The notes beneath the pieces were generated by a model. That model made no database searches. It saw only the letters and a list, made by a program, of their open reading frames with translations, and was not told the DNA's origin. From assembly GCF_009727055.1 (NCBI RefSeq), contig NC_052355.1, forward strand, positions 7,704,283 to 7,768,282: DNA of 64,000 nt. Reading direction: 5' to 3'. The stretch is from Benincasa hispida (lineage: Eukaryota; Streptophyta; Magnoliopsida; Cucurbitales; Cucurbitaceae). Position 1 is the stretch's first letter. Each line of letters opens with the position of its first letter. Of this stretch, positions 22,883 through 34,390 are shown one piece after another. Made by a program: the position numbers and the translations under genes.

Positions 22883-23250
22883 GAAGGGATCGAATTTCGT
22901 GCGAAAGCGTACGAATGTTGGTGACATTGTATTTAATTAAGGTATATAGGATAAACATTAATCATGATATCACGCGAGTGAAACTTACCCTTGAAGATCG
23001 TCTTCAAAGAGTTTTTCTCATAACACAAAGTGCCATGAACAAGATGAGGAACACTACTATTGGGCTACCTTGCTATTCTCAGATAAGGATCAAGATTGTG
23101 GGATCCAAGATGTTATTGGAGAAAGGAATTAATTTACAAAAAAGTAAGAGGGAGTGAGAGAGAATAAAAATTTCATTTTGGTGATTTTTTTTTCAATTCC
23201 AAACACTTTGCAATTCACATAACACAAAAGAAGGAAAGTTAAGTTACGTA
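22883..23250 (-). mobile_element. Probable truncated LTR end (minus strand)
   Basis: Plus strand starts TGAAGGGATCG, like the distal ends of the minus-strand LTRs at 8054 (TGAAGGAACC) and 15807. It contains a CTTGAAGATCGTCTTCAAAG block also typical of U5 in this family. The rest of the LTR is missing. The frame 22915-23157 is chance. Confidence 0.35.
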
Positions 23251-23394
23251 ATTTGGAAAACAATTACTATTTGTTTAATTAAGTATATATCAAATCATAT
23301 TTAATATAATAAAAATGAATAAATAAATAGTTATTGTTTGTTTAATTTAAATTAAATATCACATTTAATTAACTATGCATTTAAATCATATTAA

Positions 23395-23985
23395 TATAAC
23401 TCATATATGTAACTATTGTATTAAAAAAATCCGATGACCCAAAAAAATAGATCAACCTAACCCAACCCGTGCTGTTTGGGTGAGGTTATCAACTCATCTG
23501 GGTTGGGTTGGGTTCAAATAAATGAAAATTTTATGGGTTGGGTTGGTCCATGAATTCACCTAATATAACCCAAACCAATCCGAATCAACTCAAATTTATT
23601 ATCAATTTTAAATTTTATTTTTTTTGTTACTCATAACACAATTATTTTAATTTTATTTATTTTCAATATTTTTTTTAATAATTTATTCTTCAACAACTCT
23701 TAAAAGTAGTTTATTTGCACTTTATAAAGAAAATTTTCACTATATAAATTGAAGTTGAATAGTTAATCTTAATTTAATATATGAAAATAATTAAATTAGA
23801 TTTTTACATATTTACATTTTGCTTTTTTTAGAACAAAATTTTAAATAAATGACCCGATTAACCCGAACCAATCCAATCCAAATATTTCAAGGTTGGATTG
23901 GGTTGAGTTCATTTTTTAATAAAGATTATTTGGGTTGAAGAAATTTACAATCCGAACAATTGAGTTGGGTTCGCTAGTACTACTT
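23395..23985. repeat. GGGTTGGGTT-rich dispersed repeat
   Basis: About 590 bp beginning and ending with clusters of CCCAACC/GGTTGGG (near 23455-23545 and 23870-23980) around an AT-rich middle. Such elements are common non-autonomous repeats in plant genomes. The motif is not a telomere array (no regular TTTAGGG). Confidence 0.5.
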
Positions 23986-24315
23986 CCAAGAAACTTTTAA
24001 CATGGGACAAAAAGATTCTCTTTCCATATGAATGCTTTCAGTGGGCCATAGGTCCAAATGATTGTGAGTTATTTCCAATAATGTAGACATACTATTCACA
24101 TACCTTAATAAAAGATCGACCTCCATGCATTTAGGAATTTGTATATCTAGAAATTATGAATTTACATATATGTATCATGAAATCTAGCTTAATTTCTAAT
24201 ATTTTTTTGTAACACATTAATTTACAAATGAGGAGAAGAGGGATTCAAATCTACAACTTAAGAAAGATATGTACTTATAGCTAATAAGAAGGAAAAAAAA
24301 TGATCATGTTACTTA

Positions 24316-24862
24316 CTATTCCCATTTACATTTAATGGTATGAGTGTGCCTGAAATTATATTTCCAAACCAAACCTCCATTGGATCTCCTAAGAACAAAG
24401 CTTTCCACCAACATATAAAGGCTAAATCTTCTCCATCCATTCTCACTTGTAATTTCTTCTACTTTCTCCACCCTCACTACTTTCTCTTCGCCGTTGTCGC
24501 TGCAGCCGCCGAACCAGCCGCCCGCTTCTTGCACCCATCTCATCTTCTCCACTAGGGCAATGCTTAGTCCTACGCCTAAAGCTTTTCCACTACTATCTAA
24601 CCTATTAGAAACTTTAAACCAAACGAACCCTTTTCTATGCTCGTCTCCTTTCTCTCTCTCCACTTCTCTCCCAGCCACCAACACGACCTCTCTAGACACA
24701 TCAATGGCGACGGTCACGATAGAGCTAGTTTCGTCGTTAGGGTTCTCGCAAGAGACCATCTCTTCCCAACACTGTTCTAGAGTGAGAGAGTAAATTGGTG
24801 ATATTTTCATTTGTGTTCTTATGCTGATTGAGTTCTCTCTCACAAAAACAAATGGGCAAAAC
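24316..24862 (-). CDS. DUF1262 gene exon 3
   Basis: 547 nt, residues 225-405 and stop. It starts after acceptor AATTAG with a G completing Trp, then FCPFVFVRENS, and holds the conserved C-terminal half ending FRHTHTIKCKWE. Seen alone it looks like a separate 164-residue intronless gene with an ATG at 24810, but the family C-terminus and the exact phase with exon 2 argue for one gene. Confidence 0.85.
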
Positions 24863-26871
24863 CTAATTGAGAAGAGAATGAAAAAAATATTATAGTATGA
24901 GACATGAGAAAAAATGGTTCGTAAGATATTAAAAGAAAACTCAAAAGTTGTGTGAAATATAATAAATCAACTAAATAAACTTTAAACAATGAACTAATTA
25001 GTAAGCATCATGTGACATGTTAAAATAAACAAACCAAATAAACTTTTAAGGATGAATATCTGGCAAAACGTTGAATTTGTAATATATTATTATGTCTACG
25101 CTTGCCTGGCCACCCAAACTTTTAATTCTAGATAATATAAGTTCGTTTGATAACTATTTATTTTTTATTTTTATTTTTTAAAGTTAAACTTATAAATATT
25201 ACTTTAATCTCTAAGTTTCTTTCTTTGTTATCTACTTTTCATTAATGGTTTAAAAAACCAAACCATATTTTAAAACTAAAATAAGTAGTATTTAAAAATT
25301 TGTTTTTGTTTTTAGAATTTGGTTAAGAATTCAACTATTGTAATTAAGAAAGATGTAAATAGTTGTAAGAAATGAGAAGGAAATAAGTTTAATTTTCAAA
25401 AACCAAAAACTAAAAACGAAATTGTTACCAAACGGAAACTTAATAAACGATATCATTAAAAAAAAATTTATTATAATCAAAGCAAAAAGTGTAGAAACAT
25501 AATTAAGACCTATTTGAAATTCGAAGATAATAGACACTAAAGAAAATCTAAACATTAAATTAATAATTTAAATTTTAAAGTTATTCATAATTGAAAGTAA
25601 AATGATGAAGATAACGATGTCATGTGAAAAGATATATAACGAAAATATAAATGCATTTACTTAATTATTTTATAATGAAAATCAAATTTTAAATTAAAGT
25701 GAGAACCATAGAAATAAAAACTGAAAATAATAAGAAAGAAAATATAAAAAAAAAGAAAAGAAAAGAAAAGAAAAGAAAAGAAAAGAAAGAAGAAGAAGAA
25801 ATAGATAAAGAATTGATGGGATACCCAATTGATAAGATTAAGAATGACAATATTCTGATGTTAGTATGGTGATCTCATAGTTTGAGAATGGTATGAGTTT
25901 GACAAATAAATAAAGAATATAAAATGATACATAAAATCAAGGAATGAAAATGCTGATGAAAATATTTTCAAATATAGAAACTAATAGATGTCTATGAATA
26001 TTTATTAAGTATTTATTAGTAATAGATTATGATATTTTGCTATATTTGTAAATATTTTGATTCAGTTTACTATATTAGAAAACAACTCTAAAATCAAAAT
26101 GTTTATGATACATAAAATCATAATTCTTTCAAAATAAAAAATTGATAGACTAGTAAGAAGAACAAGTTACAAAAATCACTTATAGATATGGTGATAGTTG
26201 CAATTATATACGCTCAAACTTTTCATTATTAAAAATTAAGCTCTCAAACTTATACAAGTGCTAAAATTGGATCCTCAAACTTACATAAGTGTAGAAATTG
26301 TAATAATTGTATAAGTTTGAACTGTCAAATTTTTTATCATTTGAAAGTCCAATTTCTATATCCAAAAATCAAGGTCCAGTTTTGATAATCATTTGGTTTT
26401 TAGTTTTAAATTTTTGAAAACCAGGTCTATTCTCTCTCAATTTCTATCAATAGTTTTCAACTTACTTAAGTAAAGGAGTCGAGTTATTAGCCAAATTTAG
26501 AAAACGAAACAAGTTTTTAAAAACTACTCATTTCTAATTTTTCAAAACTTCGATTGGCCTTTTAAAATATTTGTAAAAAGTAGATAACAGAGAAAGAAAT
26601 TTAGAGATAGAATGGCTGTTTACACATTTGTCACTACAATAAATTGAACTTTTCTTGACACATGAATAGTGGTAAATATAGGGAAGGGTTGCAGAAAACA
26701 GTTAATAAAGCCAAAATCACTTTTTTTCCCAGAAAAATGGATTTTTTTTTCTTTCGATTTTTTGAAATTTATAATCGTTTTTTATGTCACTAATTTATGA
26801 CTAAAAATAACAGCAATTAAATATAGAAAAACGAAAAAGGCACAACTTTGGCGAGAAAAGATGGAACATTT

Positions 26872-26906
<35 letters not shown>

Positions 26907-29900
26907 TTTTGACAATTTTTTGTAAGATCATTTTCAAATATAGGAAAATGAGCCACCTTATTTACAAATATAGTAAAATGTCATTGTGGTTTTGAATCTC
27001 ACTCGGATGCTTCCTGCTGCACGAGATTCGACAGTGGAGATGATTATTACTGATAGACATTGATAGATGTCAATCACTGTCTATCACTGATAGACAGTAA
27101 TATTTTGCTATATTTGAAAATATTTTCAACAGTTTTCCATTTAAAACAATTACCCTCAATCATGAATATAACTCATTGAAGAGTGAGGTAAAAATAAAAA
27201 CAGATGGTTATCACACGGGAGATAGAGATGAAAATAAAATTAAAGGGGTAAAGAAGAAAGTGAGTTAGGAGAATGTAAGAAAAAAAGGGTTACCATATTC
27301 CGACCACCACAGGAGGAGAGCGAGTGGTGAAGATGGGGAAGTTGAAGTCGGGAAGAAGCTGTCTACTAGAGGAGTCTAAGCCAAGAGCTTCTTCAAATGG
27401 AAGATGCAAAGTTGATGAAGAAGAAGAACGAAGTTTCCATCCTTTTGTTCGGAGAAACTTTGGCGGAACGCCGTCGGGAGCGACCGACTGAGCATAGAAA
27501 CCGCCGCCGTGGTAACGGTGAATCTGAAACTGTTGGTAGATGTCTTTCAAGTTGAAGGCTGATGGCTTCTTGTCGCTTAAAACATCCCCAAAGCAACATG
27601 TTGTTATCTCATCTTCTCTTGAGCATTTATATGCCTTCCTATTAGACGGGTCAGGGACGGATCAGAAGGTTGTGTTCAAAATCACTTTAAAACATGCTTT
27701 TAAATTATATTTAAATTGAATTTTTTGATATGAAAAATAGTATTGAAAAATGTTAAGTAGATCCCCAACTTTTAATTTTGTATCCAATATATCTATGACA
27801 TATAATAAGATTGAAATTTATGTCTATAGGGTCTAAACTTTTTAATTTTGTGTCTAATATGTTCATGCATATTTTCTAAATATTAAATAGGTTAAATATG
27901 ACTTATTAGACACAAAATTAGAAGCTTAAAATTAGAAGTTAGGGTCGAGTATACACAAAATTGAACGTTCAAGATCGTATTAGGCACTTTTAAAGTTGAT
28001 GAATCAAAATTTTGTCTTTTTTTTTTTTTTTTTTTTTTTTTAATTCAATAACAAGTAGAGGCAGGTGGAGAGATTTGGAACCCTTCACCTTCTGGACAAT
28101 TGTGTATGTCTTGAACTAGATGAGTTACGTTCCTATGTTGACAAGTTAATAATCATTCCATAGATTTGGTGTGTGTTTTTAATTTTTCAAGTGTTTAATT
28201 TTCATAATAAGTCATTTATAAAGAAATTAAAGTATTTGACAATTATTTAAAATAGTTTTTAAAACATTTTAAAATGTATTTTAAATAATTTTATTAAAAG
28301 AGTTTAAATAATAATGACTTTTTTGAAAAATATTTTTTTTTCGATCATTAATAAATTTTAGATGCCTTTTTGAATCACGGATGAATAATTATCTAATCAT
28401 TCTTCTTGCTACTTTAGAAGGATTTTGGAAAAAAGAATAATTTTATATAAGTAATTTGATTTATTTTAAATGAAATCAAAGGAAAATATTTGTAAATCAT
28501 TAATGAATTGGTTTAAAATACTAATGAAAGATTACATTTTAAATTGTCCGATCATTAGTTGAAGTTTTAATTGAGATAACCCTAAAGTTTAGGAATATAA
28601 ATTAATTATTTTTAATAATATATAAAATTTGACTTTCAAACTCTTAGAGTTACATTTAATAGGTCCTTAAAATTTTAAATTTTTCTATCTTGTCTCTATA
28701 ATTCCTAAATTTCTTTTTACCATTTAACATGTGCCATGCGGGAATTTGAAATTCTGATCTTTTGGTTGATAAAATATGTGCTTTGATTAGCTATGTTCGA
28801 ATTGGCACAATTTACAATTTTTTTTTTATAATTCTTTAAACTCTAAATTTTTTTATACAATAAACCAAGGTCTCGTTTGGTAACCATTTAGTATTTTGTT
28901 TTTGAAAATTAAGCCTACAAACACTATTTTCACCTCTAAATTTATTCATTTGTTATCTACTTTTTATCAATGTTTTAAAAACTAAACAAATTTGAAAAAT
29001 AAAAAAGTAGCTTTCAAAAATTTGTTTTCGTTTTTGGAATTTGGCTAAGAATTCAACCATCAAACTTAAAAAAGATACACATCATTGTAAAAAATAGGAG
29101 AAAATAGGCTTAATTTTAAAAAAAAAAACGAAATGATTACTAAACATGACCTAAGTATTTACTATAATTCTCTAAAATTGTTTTTGTTGGCATGCTTAAA
29201 CATTTTTTTTAGGTAAGGATTATGTGGTGGACTAGTTTCTAGTGAGTTTAGGTATTTGGTCAACAAGATAGAGAGAAATGGTTAGAAATACATTAAGATT
29301 TGTAAAACATTAGGGACAAAATTGACGGAGAAAATAGAGGTAGAAAGAGAAAGTAGACCTTTAAGATAAATATAAACAATATGAAAATAGAAATATATAA
29401 TTTTTTACTTTTTTGTGTTTGAGAAATAAAAATTTAAATTTCTAATCTTTCAGTCGAAGATACCGTATATGTCTAAACTAATTAAGTTAAGCTCGATTAG
29501 GATGAACAAATAGAGAGAAGTTTAAATTTATTTACATAATGTAGAGGGAAAGATGATTTAAAATAGGGAAATTATATTGTATGACAAATACATTTTAAGA
29601 AACCAAAGCCATGACTTCAACTTTTTTTTAATTGTAGGTATGGCAATCACATAGCAATTACATAGAAAATCATATAACAATCACATAGAAATCAGATAAC
29701 AATCAAATTTTCAGGCGAAAATTTTTTGACATGTTTGCAAAAAAGCAAAACCTAGGAACACGCGCTCAATTTTCAATTTTTTTTTTTATTAAAGTTGCAA
29801 TTGTTCCTCTAAAATAATATAATGGACCTTGTTAAATTATTTTTAGTATATGTTTAGTGCTTAAACTTTTAGTAGAACTCATTTACTTATTGTAAATGCA

Positions 29901-32900
29901 ATAACAATAGATGTACAAAAAGTCAATAAGAACTTTTTACAAATGTAGTTAGGTATGCAATTATATATGCTGTTCTAGATAAAGATTTGAGAGAGTTAAT
30001 ATTACATTTAACTAATTTAAGATATATATAAATAATGGGAAATAAAGAGAAAGTAGAGATAAAAAAGTGAAAAAGTAGACCCTTTTAGGATATATATATA
30101 TATATATATAAAAGAATTATGAAGGAAGATCATTGAGGGACAAAAATAAAATATAATAAGATATATAAATAATTTAAGGGAAGAGAGAGAAAGAGACAAA
30201 GTTAAAAAGGCTTCCAAGATATATAATATTTAATTTAATATCTTAAAAGTATTTTTTATTAATTTTTTGATAATTAATTTTTATGATATTAAGTGAGGTG
30301 ATAATTTTGAAAGTTAGATCACAAAACCAATGAGTTTAGCACTCCCAATTCTACTTTTTCCCTAAACTTATTTCCCCACACACATATTTTCTAAACTTAA
30401 GTTTCCTATTTTTATTTTTCTAAGCATAGACATTAATTACCGTATTAAAAGTCGATGGTTGGCTTCTCATATCCTCACAAGTATTGAATAATAATAACAA
30501 TAATAAAAATTGTAGACTCAATTTGGTAATCATTTAATTTTTCGTCTTTTGTTTTTGAAAATTAAGTTTATATTATTTTGTTTTCTTATTATGGTTTGCA
30601 TTTTTTTCTTACCCTAGTTGAAATCTTAGCCAAAATCTAAAAACAAAAACAAGTTTTTAAAAATTATTTTTTTCTAATTTTCAAATATTGGTTTGGTTTT
30701 TAAAATTTGGGTGGAAACTAGATAACAAAACAAGAAATTTAGAAGTGGAAGAGGTTTTTATGGACTTAATTTTAAAAATCAAACAACCAGAAACCAATGT
30801 GCCGTTTGGTAATTATTTCGTTTTTTTGTTTTTAGTCTTTGAAAATTAAGCCTAATTCCTCCCAATTTCATACCATGATCTACATATTTCTTAATTTCAA
30901 GGGTTATATTCTTAGCCAAATTCTAAAAACAAAAACAAATTCTTAAAAGCTATTTTTTTAATTTTCAAAATTTGACTTGATTTTTTATAACATTGATAAA
31001 AAGTAGATAAGAAAGCTTGAAAGTTAGTGTTGAAATGAACGTTTATAGCTTTAATTTTAAAAAACAAGAAACTAAAAATCAAAGAGTTATCAAACAGGTT
31101 TTTTAAGTTTTTTTTTCTTTTTTTCTTTTTATAAAAAAAAAAAACTCTCAACCTTAAACTTTTAGGTTTAACTTTCTTAAACTTAAGATTTCCATTCTAA
31201 CCCTATGCTTGAAACCTCGCATCAAATTAGTTTAGTGATCTATTAAAAAATATTAACGTACAAGATTAAATAAATGCAACCTCACGTTAAAGTTTGATCA
31301 AAATGATAATTTACACGTCAATTAAATGCTACTAAAACTGTTGTAAAAAAAAAAAAAACTGTCAAAACTTGAGAAATTTTCACATGTAGGAAAAATGGCA
31401 AACTATTTACAGAAATAGCGAAAAAAAAATACGGATAGATATTGATAAATTTCTATCAATCTTTATCAATGATAGATTTGTATAAGTTTCTATCATCGAT
31501 AATATCAACAATAGACTTCTATAATTTTTTATCAGTGATAGATACTGATAGACTTTTATCAGCCTCTATCAACGATAGACTTATATAAGTTGTCTATCAA
31601 TATAATAGATGCTGATAGACTTCTATCTGCATCTATAACTAATAGACATATATCAGTTTCTATTATTGATAGGCGCTCATAATCTTCTATTAACGTTAAT
31701 CTGTAATATCTATCATAATTATAATTAAATTTTGTTATTTTGAAATTCTCCTCCAAATTTTCAACAGTGCCTCTTTTAGATCATAATTTTTCTTGGATGA
31801 AATTATAAGTTTTAGTTAATAAGGCCCGACTTTGAGAAACATTTTGTTTTTAGTTTTTTTAAAAATTAATGTTGGTTTCTTTCAAATTTTCAATTATAGT
31901 TTCCACCTTTCTTAAAAAAAAAAAAAAACTTGAATTTCTCGTAAAATTTTGAAAATAATTTTATTTTTTTAACTCTCATTTGGTAACTATTTTGTTTTTT
32001 AAAATTAAGTCTATGAATATTACTTCTACCTCCAACTTTTTTCGTTATTATCTAATTTTTACCAATTGTTTAAAAAACCAAGCTAAAATTTGAGAATTAA
32101 AAAAAGTAACTCTAAAAATGTTGTTTTGGTTCTTGGAATTTGGCCAAGAATTCAACCATTGTACTTAAAGATTCACATCATTTTAAGAAATGAGGATGAT
32201 ATATGTTTATCTTCAAAAACAAAAATAGAAAACCAAATAGTTACCAAATAAGGTCTTAGTTTTCAAAACTTAACTTGATTTTTTTTAAAATATTAGCATG
32301 AAGTGAATAACAAAACGTAGAAAATTATCGATGAAAGTAGCTGTTATAAGCATTCTTCTCAAAAAAAAAAAAAAAGATTATCATACGGGATCTAATATTT
32401 TTCTTTTATGTCTATTTGGTTTTTAAACTTTAAAAAGTGTCAATTTAGTTCTTAACATTCAATTCTATGTCCAATAAGCTCTTGACACTATTTAAAATTT
32501 TCTATCACTCACAAATCTACTAGACACAAAATAAAAGTTTAAAGTCATATTAGACATACAATTTAATTTTAAATCTAATAATCTTATTTAATTTTTAAAA
32601 TTTTCAATTATGTCAAAGATTTATATGAGACACTTTTTAAAGCTTTTGAGATGAAACATACACAAACTCAAAAAATCCAAAGTTTGAACTGCTAATTAAC
32701 TTCCCTTTTTTGGAAACAATATTTCACAAGTGTGTGAGTTAAGAGAACATATGCATAAATAAAATAATAATAATAGTGGAAAAAAAGAGGTATCTCTAAG
32801 TTACACGATCATTAAGAGCAATATACTGCAAAAAGAAAAAAAAAGAGCATAGTTCAACTGACAAAGTATGTGTTAGCCACCCACAAAATCGGTGATTCGA

Positions 32901-33800
32901 ATTCTACGACCCAACTTATTGAACTCAAAACAAAAAAAAAGAGCAATATACTACAAAAAGAAAAAAAAACATAGTTCAACTGACACTGTATGTGTTAGCT
33001 ACTACAAAGTCAGTGATTCGAATTTTCCGACCCAACTTATTGAACTCAAAAAAAAAAAGAGCAATATACTGCAAAAAAAAAAAAAACATAGTTCAACTGA
33101 CACTATATGTGTTAGCCACCACAAAGTCAGTGATTCGAATTTTCCGATCCAACGTATTGAACTCAAAAAAAAAAAAAAAAGAGCAATATACTGCAAAAAG
33201 AAAAAAAGTATAGTTCAACTGACACTATATGTGTTAGCCATCACAAAGTCGGTGATTCGAATTTCTCGATCCGACTTATTGAATTCAAAACAAAAAAAAA
33301 GAGTAATATATTGTAAAAAGAAAAAAAACATAGTTCAACTGATACAGTATGTGTTAGCCACCATAAAGTCGGTGATTCGAATTTCCCGACCCGACTTATT
33401 GAACTCAAAATGAAAAAAAAGAGCAATATAATATTAAAGAAACAAGGGAGGCAAAAAGAGAAAGGGGAACTAACCCTTTATGTTTGCCACGAGCTTTGAT
33501 AAGATAGTAACGATTAGAAGAAAGAGGACGATCAAGAACAGGCAGCAACCAAACTTTAGTGGACTTAGCTTCTTCATACTGAGAAGAGCTATGAATAATT
33601 GTCAAGATTCTATCTTGTGGAAATGGCGGCTTCTTAATCCTCCTCCGCCTGCAAATCCCCCAACAGTACGAATCCTCGGCTTCGGCTTCCTCATCTTTCA
33701 CCACGAAAAGCCCCGAAAACGGTCCCTCCGTCGCTGCCACCGGCATCGAAAGGCTGCTCGGCGACCTTCTATATAAGGAAAGAGGCCGACTCACAAGCAT
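24316..33800 (-). CDS. DUF1262-family protein, 405 residues, three exons
   Basis: A plant-specific family of unknown biochemical role. Exons join 33800-33475, 27638-27294 and 24862-24316, total 1218 nt (405 codons plus stop). Splice sites are GTTAGT/TAATAG and GTAACC/AATTAG, both introns in phase 2, and the frame is open throughout. Conserved wording in order: RPLSLYRRSPSSLS (residue 5), PPFPQDRILT (about 58), LPVLDRPLSSNRYYLI (about 86), TTCCFGD (about 120), FYAQSVAPDGVPPKFL (about 147), VVVGIWFCPF across exon junction 2, LTLEQCWEEM, FVWFKV, VEKMRWVQEAGGW and FRHTHTIKCKWE at the C-terminus. No signal peptide or membrane segment is evident. Length and order match my knowledge of the family. 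GC content is higher than the flanks. No stop or frameshift is seen, so it may be functional. Only transcripts would prove the 5.8- and 2.4-kb introns. Confidence 0.85.
25142..25437 (+). repeat. ~300-bp dispersed repeat (MITE-like), copy 1
   Basis: Runs from GTTTGATAACTATTT to TTGTTACCAAACG, so the ends are near inverted repeats. Related copies are at 28874-29151, 31975-32265 (plus) and 26380-26625, 30520-30803, 30804-31105, 35268-35540 (minus). Confidence 0.6.
25746..25800. repeat. AAAAG microsatellite
   Basis: About eight AAAAG units followed by AGA triplets, inside DUF1262 intron 2. Confidence 0.9.
26380..26625 (-). repeat. ~300-bp dispersed repeat, copy 2
   Basis: Reverse-oriented, degraded copy in intron 2. 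It shares the TTAGCCAAATT and AACAAGTTTTTAAAA blocks with the other copies. Confidence 0.5.
27294..27638 (-). CDS. DUF1262 gene exon 2
   Basis: 345 nt. The first base completes codon 109 (GG plus G). It continues KAYKCSREDEITTCCFGD through FYAQSVAPDG, PPKFLRTKGW and FPIFTTRSPPVVVGI, and ends with TG, the first two bases of a Trp codon, before donor GTAACC. Without splicing the frame would meet TAA immediately, which supports the junction. Confidence 0.85.
28874..29151 (+). repeat. ~300-bp dispersed repeat, copy 3
   Basis: CTCGTTTGGTAACCATTT at the left and GAAATGATTACTAAACATG at the right, in intron 1. Confidence 0.6.
30520..31105 (-). repeat. Two adjacent ~300-bp dispersed repeats, copies 4 and 5
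   Basis: Copy 4 at about 30520-30803 and copy 5 at about 30804-31105, both reverse oriented and abutting at GTGCCGTTTGGTAATTATTT. Each has the TTAGCCAAATTCTAAAAAC block. Confidence 0.55.
31430..31720. repeat. TATCA/TGATAGA short-motif cluster
   Basis: Repeated halves such as TTTCTATCA and TGATAGACTTCTATCA occur about ten times in both orientations, giving many small hairpins. Similar motifs are at 27040-27110. The minus frame 31559-31756 is a translation of this cluster. Confidence 0.6.
31822..32270. repeat. ~300-bp dispersed repeat, copies 6a and 6b
   Basis: A partial reverse copy (31822-31960) followed by a full plus-strand copy (about 31975-32265) ending AAATAGTTACCAAATAAGG. Confidence 0.5.
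32815..33433 (+). repeat. Tandem array of five SINE-like units
   Basis: Units start at AGTTCAACTGA at 32851, 32973, 33090, 33212 and 33332 (spacing 117-122 bp). Each has TAGTTCAACTG (box A-like), then GTGATTCGAAT (box B-like), then a TATTGAACTC segment, an A-rich tail and GAGCAATATACTGCAAAAAG. The internal boxes resemble the RNA polymerase III promoter of tRNA-derived SINEs. The Lys/Asn-rich reading frames over this region are artefacts of the tandem A-rich repeat. The array ends about 40 bp from the exon 1 splice donor. Confidence 0.75.
33475..33800 (-). CDS. DUF1262 gene exon 1
   Basis: Codes residues 1-108 and two bases of codon 109. The ATG at 33800-33798 is chosen because family members start M-x-V-x-RPLSxY; the longer open frame upstream (to 34061) reads low-complexity Lys/Ser-rich sequence typical of a pyrimidine-rich 5' UTR on the coding strand. 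The exon ends AAAGG before donor GTTAGT, right after the KARGKHKG segment. Confidence 0.85.
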
Positions 33801-34044
33801 TATTTCTCTCTCTTTACACCCTTTTTCTTTTTCTTGCTTTGTTGCTCTCTGTTTCTTTTGAGTGTGATTTGGAAGTGGAGAAGAAGGGATTTTATTAGAG
33901 GAGTTTTTTCTTTTCTTTCTTTTCTTATGAATTAAGAAAAAAAAATGGAGGGTTTTATTAGATATAATCCTAACCACTTTGGGTCGTGATGAAAACTTTC
34001 TAGAAGTAACAATTGAGCCTCTAAACTTTAGTTGGTAATAATTT
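33801..34044 (-). promoter_or_regulatory. 5' flank of the DUF1262 gene
   Basis: On the gene strand the ~150 bp before the ATG are rich in A and G with CT stretches (AAAGAGAGAGAAATA directly upstream), as in plant 5' UTRs. AATAAAATCC near 33890 and TAATAAAACC near 33955 are weak TATA candidates. The start of transcription cannot be fixed. Confidence 0.35.
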
Positions 34045-34390
34045 AGGGGCGTTTGAAGCAAGAAATTGGTTATTATAATTATAGATTATTATAGATGGGT
34101 TATAATAGTTTGTGTTTGGGGTGTTGATTATTTTAGTTTGGATTATAATAATATGTGTTTGAGGTGTAAACTATTTTAGTTTGAGAAGAAAATAGTAAAC
34201 AATGTAGCAAATAATTAAAAAAAATGATGAATGTAAAATAGTAAAAAATGTAACAAATAGTAAATAGGTAGTAAATGAGAGTTTTGAAATAGTGTTGACT
34301 ATATCTAATCGGGGAATACATAATAATATTTATTGTAGCAAGAGGTGGTTATTATAGTCTTAGGATAGTTTTTGCCCCAAACACACTCTT
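34045..34390. repeat. ~350-bp MITE in the DUF1262 upstream region
   Basis: Ends AGGGGCGTTTGAAGCAAG and TTTTTGCCCCAAACACACTC form imperfect terminal inverted repeats around an AT-rich body with TTATAATAGTTTG repeats. It lies about 250 bp upstream of the start codon. Confidence 0.6.

Larger units (their letters stand above)
24863..27293 (-). other. DUF1262 intron 2 (2431 bp)
   Basis: Begins GTAACC, ends CTCAATTAG. Contains a dispersed repeat copy (25142-25437), a second in reverse (26380-26625), an AAAAG microsatellite (25746-25800), a T29 run (26874-26902) and TGATAGA-type motifs (27040-27110). No exon-like sequence seen. Confidence 0.7.
27639..33474 (-). other. DUF1262 intron 1 (5836 bp)
   Basis: Begins GTTAGT, ends TAATAG. 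It contains no credible exon. Contents: a tandem SINE-like array next to the donor, four or five copies of a ~300-bp dispersed repeat (28874-29151, 30520-30803, 30804-31105, 31822-32270), a TATCA/TGATAGA cluster (31430-31720), a T25 run (28017-28041) and a TA microsatellite (30094-30112). All short reading frames here are low-complexity chance frames. Confidence 0.7.

Noticed and set aside
23455..23980. GGGTTGGGTT runs as interstitial telomere
   Set aside because: Units are irregular and not TTTAGGG; they resemble a common dispersed plant repeat.
24340..24793. Plus-strand frames of 71 and 99 residues
   Set aside because: Antisense shadows of DUF1262 exon 3.
24316..24843. Exon 3 as an independent intronless gene starting at GTG 24843 or ATG 24810
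   Set aside because: The upstream codons match the DUF1262 sequence that continues from exon 2, and the acceptor at 24863 gives an exact phase join.
32892..33426. Lysine-rich frames of 173 and 73 residues (plus) and Phe/Ile-rich frames (minus)
   Set aside because: They are translations of the tandem A-rich SINE-like array; periodicity of the peptide follows the 120-bp unit.
33769..33776. TATATAAG-like box
   Set aside because: It lies inside exon 1 coding sequence and is in the wrong place for a promoter of this gene.
33801..34061. Extra 87 residues upstream of the DUF1262 start in the same open frame
   Set aside because: Low-complexity Lys/Ser-rich sequence, without family similarity; the family begins at the ATG at 33800.
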